Below are positions 60,085 to 64,000 of a stretch of DNA of 64,000 nt, piece by piece; position 1 is the stretch's first letter, and each line of letters begins with the position of its first letter. The position numbers and the translations under genes were made by a program. The notes under the pieces are model-generated. The model did not search any database, was not told the origin of the DNA, and worked only from the letters and a program-made list of their open reading frames with translations. Source of the DNA: EB88 sp965199135 (lineage in GTDB: Bacteria; Acidobacteriota; Terriglobia; Terriglobales; Acidobacteriaceae); the NCBI GenBank assembly GCA_965199135.1, contig OZ240685.1, forward strand, positions 992,001 to 1,056,000, in the 5' to 3' direction.

Positions 60085-61385
60085 GGTTGCTCTCCGTAGG
60101 CGAGCTGGAGCAGCACGGCTGCCCTTTGGTACTCTGCCCAGGTCTGGATGGCGAGAAGTCGTGTTTCGATGAGCATGCGTTGCGCGTCGAGATAGCGCAG
60201 CAGGTCGGTGCCGCCGGAGCGATACGCGTCGCTGATGATGCCGGCATTTTGCATGGCTCGATCTTGCATGCCCGGCAATGTCGTAGTGACCAGGCCAGAC
60301 TCGCGCGTGTAGTTGCTGACAGCGAGGGTGATCTCGGAGCGTGCCTTAAGACGCGTGTACGCGAGCTGATCGTCCGCAAGCTGCGAGCCGGCTGCAGCGC
60401 TCGCGATGCCGCCCTGGTTCCGGTTGAAGAAAGGCAGATCCATTTGGAGTCCGCCATACGCAGTGTTGGCGCCGACATCGCGCTTGTAGCCGCCTAGCAA
60501 GTCGAGGTTGGGAACAGCGTCGGCGTGTTGCAGGCGGAGGTCGGCGTGTGTTTCGGTGACTGCTTCCCGTGCAGCGAGGACGTCGGGTCTTTGCTCGACG
60601 GCGTCGTTGATCGGCATGGCCGGGACGAGGCGCGGCTGCTCGAGCGGTTCGGTGAGCGTAGCGGTCGCAGCGGAGAGGGATGCGGTGCGGCGCGCGAGAT
60701 CGAGTGCAGCGGCCTCGGCATCGCGTTGGGCCTGTGCGTAGGAGAGTGCGACGCGATCGCGCTCCATTTGGGTGCGCAGAAGATCGACGCCCGCAGTGGC
60801 GCCGGACTTTACGCGCTCGGACTGGTAGGTGACGATGCGGTTGAAGTCTGCGAGCTGGTGCTGCCACTCAGTGACCGAGGCGCGGGCGGCCAAGGCGTTC
60901 CAGTAACTGGTTGCGATCCCGGATGCGATCTGACGCAGCTGCAGGGTGTGCTCGGCCTCGGCGCGACGGAGCCCACTTTCTGCGTAGGCGACGCGCTTAT
61001 GGCGTTTGCCGTCGAGCTCGAGGGTCGCGCTGAGATAGGCGTAGTCTTCGGTGTCGCTGGGAAAAGAGAAGTTGCTGTCCCATGGGCGGAGGTCTTCGGA
61101 CTGGATATAGAGGCGCGGGTTGGGGCGTAGGCGCGCCTGTGCAATCTGTGCGCGTTGCAGTTGCACCTGATCGGCACTTGTCCGGACCTCGGGCGCATGC
61201 GCGAGGCCCAGTTGGATCGCGTCATGAAGGGAAAGGGATTGCTGCGCGCCTGCGCTTGCGCAGAAAAGCGAGGCCGCGCAACACATGTACGCGAGCAGCA
61301 GGGCGGCTACGGAACGGGCGCGATGGCGAAAGGAAGCGATGGGGATTCCGTGTTGCTGCATGGGATTGCCAAGCGGAGACGTCAT
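60081..61385 (-). CDS. TolC-like outer-membrane efflux channel (CzcC-like)
   Basis: The 434-residue protein (or 426 from the second ATG) has a signal peptide, then LSLHDAIQLGLAHAPEV, the outer-membrane efflux protein repeat start. RLRPNPRLYIQSEDL, paired coiled-coil helices and a second repeat (PDVLAAREAVTETHADLRLQHADAVPNLDLLGGYKRD) follow. It ends LLQLAYGEQP. It is first in a three-gene czcCBA-like operon; no sensor-kinase or MerR gene is adjacent, so regulation is unknown. Confidence 0.93.
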   Translation of the reverse strand: MTSPLGNPMQQHGIPIASFRHRARSVAALLLAYMCCAASLFCASAGAQQSLSLHDAIQLGLAHAPEVRTSADQVQLQRAQIAQARLRPNPRLYIQSEDLRPWDSNFSFPSDTEDYAYLSATLELDGKRHKRVAYAESGLRRAEAEHTLQLRQIASGIATSYWNALAARASVTEWQHQLADFNRIVTYQSERVKSGATAGVDLLRTQMERDRVALSYAQAQRDAEAAALDLARRTASLSAATATLTEPLEQPRLVPAMPINDAVEQRPDVLAAREAVTETHADLRLQHADAVPNLDLLGGYKRDVGANTAYGGLQMDLPFFNRNQGGIASAAAGSQLADDQLAYTRLKARSEITLAVSNYTRESGLVTTTLPGMQDRAMQNAGIISDAYRSGGTDLLRYLDAQRMLIETRLLAIQTWAEYQRAAVLLQLAYGEQP

Positions 61386-61620
61386 CCTATGCGATGCCGA
61401 ACACCGCGCCGTCGCACGGAGGAGCGGAGTGTTAGTTGTGCGCTGTGAATGGAATCGGGACTTATGTAGTCGGCGACTGAAGTGGTCGTATTCATTGGAG
61501 ATGTTGATAAGTTGAGGATATAGGACCGATCACGGAGACGATGACAAACGCTTCATCGAGTAAGTGAAGGCCTCGCGTTTGCTTGTAGCGACGAGCTCCG
61601 TTCGAGTGCTGAAGCGGGAG

Positions 61621-62235
61621 TTATCGGATGAGTAGAAGCGCCGCGCGAAAGAGGGTGTCGAAGTGTTCCCCGTCGGCGGGGGCGCGTGCGACAGCAGTAT
61701 CCAGAGCCTTTTGCGCGGCGGCCCGGTTGTAGCCAAGGTTGACAAGTGCCGAAAGGACATCATCGAAGGCTGCGACCTGGTTGCCGGCTGCCGATATGGA
61801 CGGAGCGGGTGTGGCGAGGTCGTCAAGCTTCTCCTTAAGTTCGACGGCGAGTCGCTCCGCGAGGCGCTTGCCGACGCCGGGAATGCGTGTGAGCGCGGCG
61901 TGATCCTGCGCGCGAATGGCAGCGATGGTCTGCGCGGTGGACATGCCGCTGAGGATGGTGAGCGCGAGTTTTGGCCCAACGCCGGACACAGTGATGAGGC
62001 GCTCGAAGAGCCGCTTCTCGCTGTGCTCAAGGAAGCCGAAGAGCGCGAGGATGTCTTCGCGGACCTGGGTGTGGACATGGAGTGAGACTTCGTGTCGCGG
62101 GGCGGCGGAGCGCGGCTCAGGGAGGGCGGAGAAGGTCGGGATGGAGATGGCGACTTCGTAGCCGACACCTGCGCACTCAACGATGCAACTGCCGGGAGTC
62201 TTGCTGAGGAGGAGGCCGCGCAGATGAGCGATCAT
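61621..62235 (-). CDS. ruvA: Holliday junction branch-migration protein RuvA
   Basis: RuvA tetramers clamp Holliday junctions and load the RuvB motor. The 204-residue protein has MIAHLRGLLLSKTPGSCIVECAGVGYEV (OB-fold domain), two helix-hairpin-helix motifs SGVGPKLALTILSG and IPGVGKRLAERLAVELKEKL, and a C-terminal RuvB-binding helix DVLSALVNLGYNRAAAQKAL. It overlaps by four bases with the upstream epimerase gene, and is thus in an operon with it. ruvB and ruvC are not in view. Confidence 0.96.
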   Translation of the reverse strand: MIAHLRGLLLSKTPGSCIVECAGVGYEVAISIPTFSALPEPRSAAPRHEVSLHVHTQVREDILALFGFLEHSEKRLFERLITVSGVGPKLALTILSGMSTAQTIAAIRAQDHAALTRIPGVGKRLAERLAVELKEKLDDLATPAPSISAAGNQVAAFDDVLSALVNLGYNRAAAQKALDTAVARAPADGEHFDTLFRAALLLIR

Positions 62236-62939
62236 TCTCGATCCATTCTAGCGACGGCACGGATGTCACGAGCTTCGAGGATGGCACGGGGCGCGCCATG
62301 GGCTACGAGGTTGATCATGGCACGGCCAATCTGTTCGGTGGTGAGCAGTTGGTTCGGGAAAAGGGAGCGCGCGAGTGAGAGCGAGGGGCCGATGACGGTG
62401 TAGATGACGCGGTAGAGGCGTGTGCGGGAGCGGACGCCATGCATGGGGACAATGAGCCCGGGCCGAAGGGAGTAGACGGCTTTGAAGGGAAGCGCAGCGA
62501 GGGCCTGCTCGGTTTCAGCCTTGACGCGGGCCCACATGGCGCGGCTTTTTGTGTTTGCACCGGCCCCGGAGACATAGATGAAGGTCATGGCGGGGTTCAG
62601 GCGTGCAAGGGTCTCGGCAGCGGCAAGGGTGAGGTCACGGGTGATTCGGGTGTACTCGGCTTCTGACTTGCCGGCAGAGGAGATACCGAGACAGAAAAAG
62701 CAGGCGTCGAAGCCGGTGAGGTCCGGCTCAACGGAGTGGTAGTGGAAGAGATCGGCGTGCAGAAGCTGCCGGAGCTTGGGATGGCGGGCTCCGGTAGCGT
62801 TCCGCCCGATGGAGAGGATGGAGCGGACGCGCGAGTCGCGGACGGATTCGCGCAGGACGCCCTGGCCGATCATGCCGGTCACGCCGAAAAGAAGCACGTT
62901 TCTGGGGGCAGCGGGTTCGTTCTCGGGATTCTGTGTCAT
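62232..62939 (-). CDS. NAD-binding Rossmann-fold (NmrA/epimerase-like) protein
   Basis: The 235-residue protein has an N-terminal LLFGVTGMIGQGVL (G-x-x-G-x-x-G) Rossmann motif, ACFFCLGISSAGKSEAEYTRITRDLTL and FIYVSGAGANTKSRAMWARVKAETEQAL, typical of atypical SDRs related to HTATIP2/NmrA. A Y...K dyad is not evident (SRAMWARVK), so catalytic ability is doubtful. The function is unknown; its coupling to ruvA is probably transcriptional convenience. It diverges from the glycosyltransferase gene at 63050. Confidence 0.85.
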   Translation of the reverse strand: MTQNPENEPAAPRNVLLFGVTGMIGQGVLRESVRDSRVRSILSIGRNATGARHPKLRQLLHADLFHYHSVEPDLTGFDACFFCLGISSAGKSEAEYTRITRDLTLAAAETLARLNPAMTFIYVSGAGANTKSRAMWARVKAETEQALAALPFKAVYSLRPGLIVPMHGVRSRTRLYRVIYTVIGPSLSLARSLFPNQLLTTEQIGRAMINLVAHGAPRAILEARDIRAVARMDRE

Positions 62940-63049
62940 TGAGGGACGGGTCGGCTGATGACGTTGTTTCTTTCGGAGTGTACGTGGTGCGTATTGTGCC
63001 TACCAGTGTGTAGGCTCGTCGCATCAAGCGGGGCCGGGGTGTTCGCGGG

Positions 63050-64000
63050 ATGGGACGAGGACGGGGTGTGTGGGGTTTCGTCGTGTTGCTGCTTGGCGTC
63101 ATGCTGTTCGAGATTGCGTGGAGTGCGCATCGCGAATCGGTGAGCTGGGATGAGGGCGACCACCTGTTTGCGGGGTTCATGTCGCTGCGCACCGGCGACT
63201 TCGGGTTGAATCCGGAGCACCCGCCGCTGGCGAAGATGGTGGCCGCGGCGCCGCTGGTGGGGCTGCCGCTGAAGGTGCCGAAGCTCGAGGGGCGCTTCTT
63301 CAAGGACGAGGCCTACTTTGACGGTAAGGCGATGATCTTCGGTAACAGCCCGCAGTACAGCGCAGACACGCTGATGTTTCGTGCGCGCATGGCGATGACG
63401 ATCTTTGCCGTGTCCATGGCGCTGCTGGTGTTCCTGGCCGGGCGGGAGATGTTCGGGGTAGAGGTGGGTCTCTTTGCGCTTCTGCTGGTCGTGTTTGAGC
63501 CGAACATCCTGACGCATGCCCCGTTTGTGGCGACGGACAGCGCGGTGACGTGCCTGTTCTTTGCGACGGTGTATGCAACGTACCGGTATGTGAAGGGGCC
63601 AACGGTGGTGCGGCTGGCCACTGCGGGCATTGCGGCGGGGCTGGCCCTTGGAGCAAAGCATTCTGCCGTGGTGCTCCTGCCGACGCTCTTGCTGCTGTTG
63701 ACCGGCGAGTGGGTAATCCGTCGACGAAGCGAAACGCGGTCTGGAGCGCGGACGGCAATCTGGCTCCTGGGCTCGCTTGCGGTGGTCGCGGCGATCGGGG
63801 TGTCGGTGTTGTGGGCGTTCTACGGGTTCCGTTATGCAGCGCGGCCATCGCCGCTGCGGCTCGATCCGACACTGGCGCAATATGTGGCTCCGCTGAGGCC
63901 GCTGGAGGCGCACGGCATTCTGTTGCTGGCACGGTTCCACATCCTGCCGGAGAGCTGGTTGTATGGCCTGGCGGATGTTCGCAGCGTGGCGAATGCGATG
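63050..64000 (+). CDS. GT39/ArnT-like membrane glycosyltransferase, 3' truncated
   Basis: The open frame starts at the ATG at 63050 (an in-frame TAG lies upstream at 63011) and runs off the right edge without a stop, giving 317 residues. After a first helix (FVVLLLGVMLFEIAW) it has SVSWDEGDHLFAGFMSLRTGD, the acidic pair and loop of phospholipid-carrier-dependent PMT/ArnT-type glycosyltransferases, then LNPEHPPLAKMVAAAPL (the conserved HPPL) and several hydrophobic helices. It transfers a sugar from a polyprenyl carrier to a lipid or protein; the specific substrate is unknown. Confidence 0.88.
   Translation, partial: MGRGRGVWGFVVLLLGVMLFEIAWSAHRESVSWDEGDHLFAGFMSLRTGDFGLNPEHPPLAKMVAAAPLVGLPLKVPKLEGRFFKDEAYFDGKAMIFGNSPQYSADTLMFRARMAMTIFAVSMALLVFLAGREMFGVEVGLFALLLVVFEPNILTHAPFVATDSAVTCLFFATVYATYRYVKGPTVVRLATAGIAAGLALGAKHSAVVLLPTLLLLLTGEWVIRRRSETRSGARTAIWLLGSLAVVAAIGVSVLWAFYGFRYAARPSPLRLDPTLAQYVAPLRPLEAHGILLLARFHILPESWLYGLADVRSVANAM

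Noticed and set aside
61530..62180. Frame shifted relative to ruvA (216 codons)
   Set aside because: Ser/Arg-rich shadow; ruvA in the same strand shows both helix-hairpin-helix motifs.
1..64000. tRNA, rRNA, insertion sequences, prophage genes
   Set aside because: No cloverleaf-like clusters, transposases, integrases or phage structural proteins were recognised; a tRNAscan or Infernal run would confirm.

Overview
The window looks like a chromosomal segment of a GC-rich Acidobacteriota, most likely class Terriglobia (Granulicella/Terriglobus/Edaphobacter-like). This is inferred from several Oar-type TonB-dependent receptors with an N-terminal carboxypeptidase-regulatory-like domain, a BlaI/M56 pair, a DUF1570-type peptidase with TPRs, a receptor paired with a small CC..HHC protein, and Lys/Ala-rich histone-H1-like tails. 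No 16S gene, tRNA, IS element, prophage or CRISPR array was seen, so the taxonomy is inference.

Layout. 1-12.2 kb: end of a polytopic membrane protein, a BlaI/M56 peptidase regulatory pair with paired operators, a secreted peptidase-like TPR protein, and two consecutive large Oar-type receptors. The second receptor has tandem DtxR/MntR-type operators at its start codon and diverges from an MntR-like repressor. 12.8-19.4 kb: a TetR/isochorismatase-fold divergon, an H1-like protein, mutS2, and a membrane protein paralogous to the truncated one at the left edge. 19.7-25.2 kb: small membrane protein, dnaN, a 760-bp non-coding region with DnaA-box-like motifs, a DUF4142 protein, and a folK/TonB-receptor pair. 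25.3-38.2 kb: nadD-rsfS, a Dabb protein, a PQQ-type beta-propeller, a GH6 cellulase, an alcohol dehydrogenase, rlmH, cobO, an ArsR/SDR divergon, a cupin, accD and a VOC protein. 38.3-44.3 kb: a FecR-domain protein, a TetR/FAD-monooxygenase divergon, and a small Cys/His protein with its TonB receptor. 44.4-52.2 kb: folC, an acyltransferase, a class I amidotransferase, rsmG, parA, parB, a GT2 and murQ, with four perfect 16-bp parS palindromes. 52.3-64 kb: HU, a PIG-L deacetylase/UGM-like flavoprotein pair, a czcCBA-type metal efflux operon, an epimerase-ruvA pair, and a GT39-like gene running off the right edge.

How it fits together. dnaN, rsmG-parA-parB and four parS sites within about 29 kb, plus a switch from mostly minus-strand genes (left of about 25 kb) to mostly plus-strand genes (25-52 kb), suggest an origin-proximal region. 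Local control is visible as operator-like inverted repeats in the gaps of regulator/target pairs (BlaI, MntR-like, two TetR, ArsR). The most notable observations are the MntR-like repressor facing an apparently leaderless Oar receptor, a ribosome-silencing factor with a long histone-H1-like tail, an M56 peptidase with a 93-bp-repeat coiled-coil tail, and the parS cluster. All family names come from reading the proteins; no database search was run.
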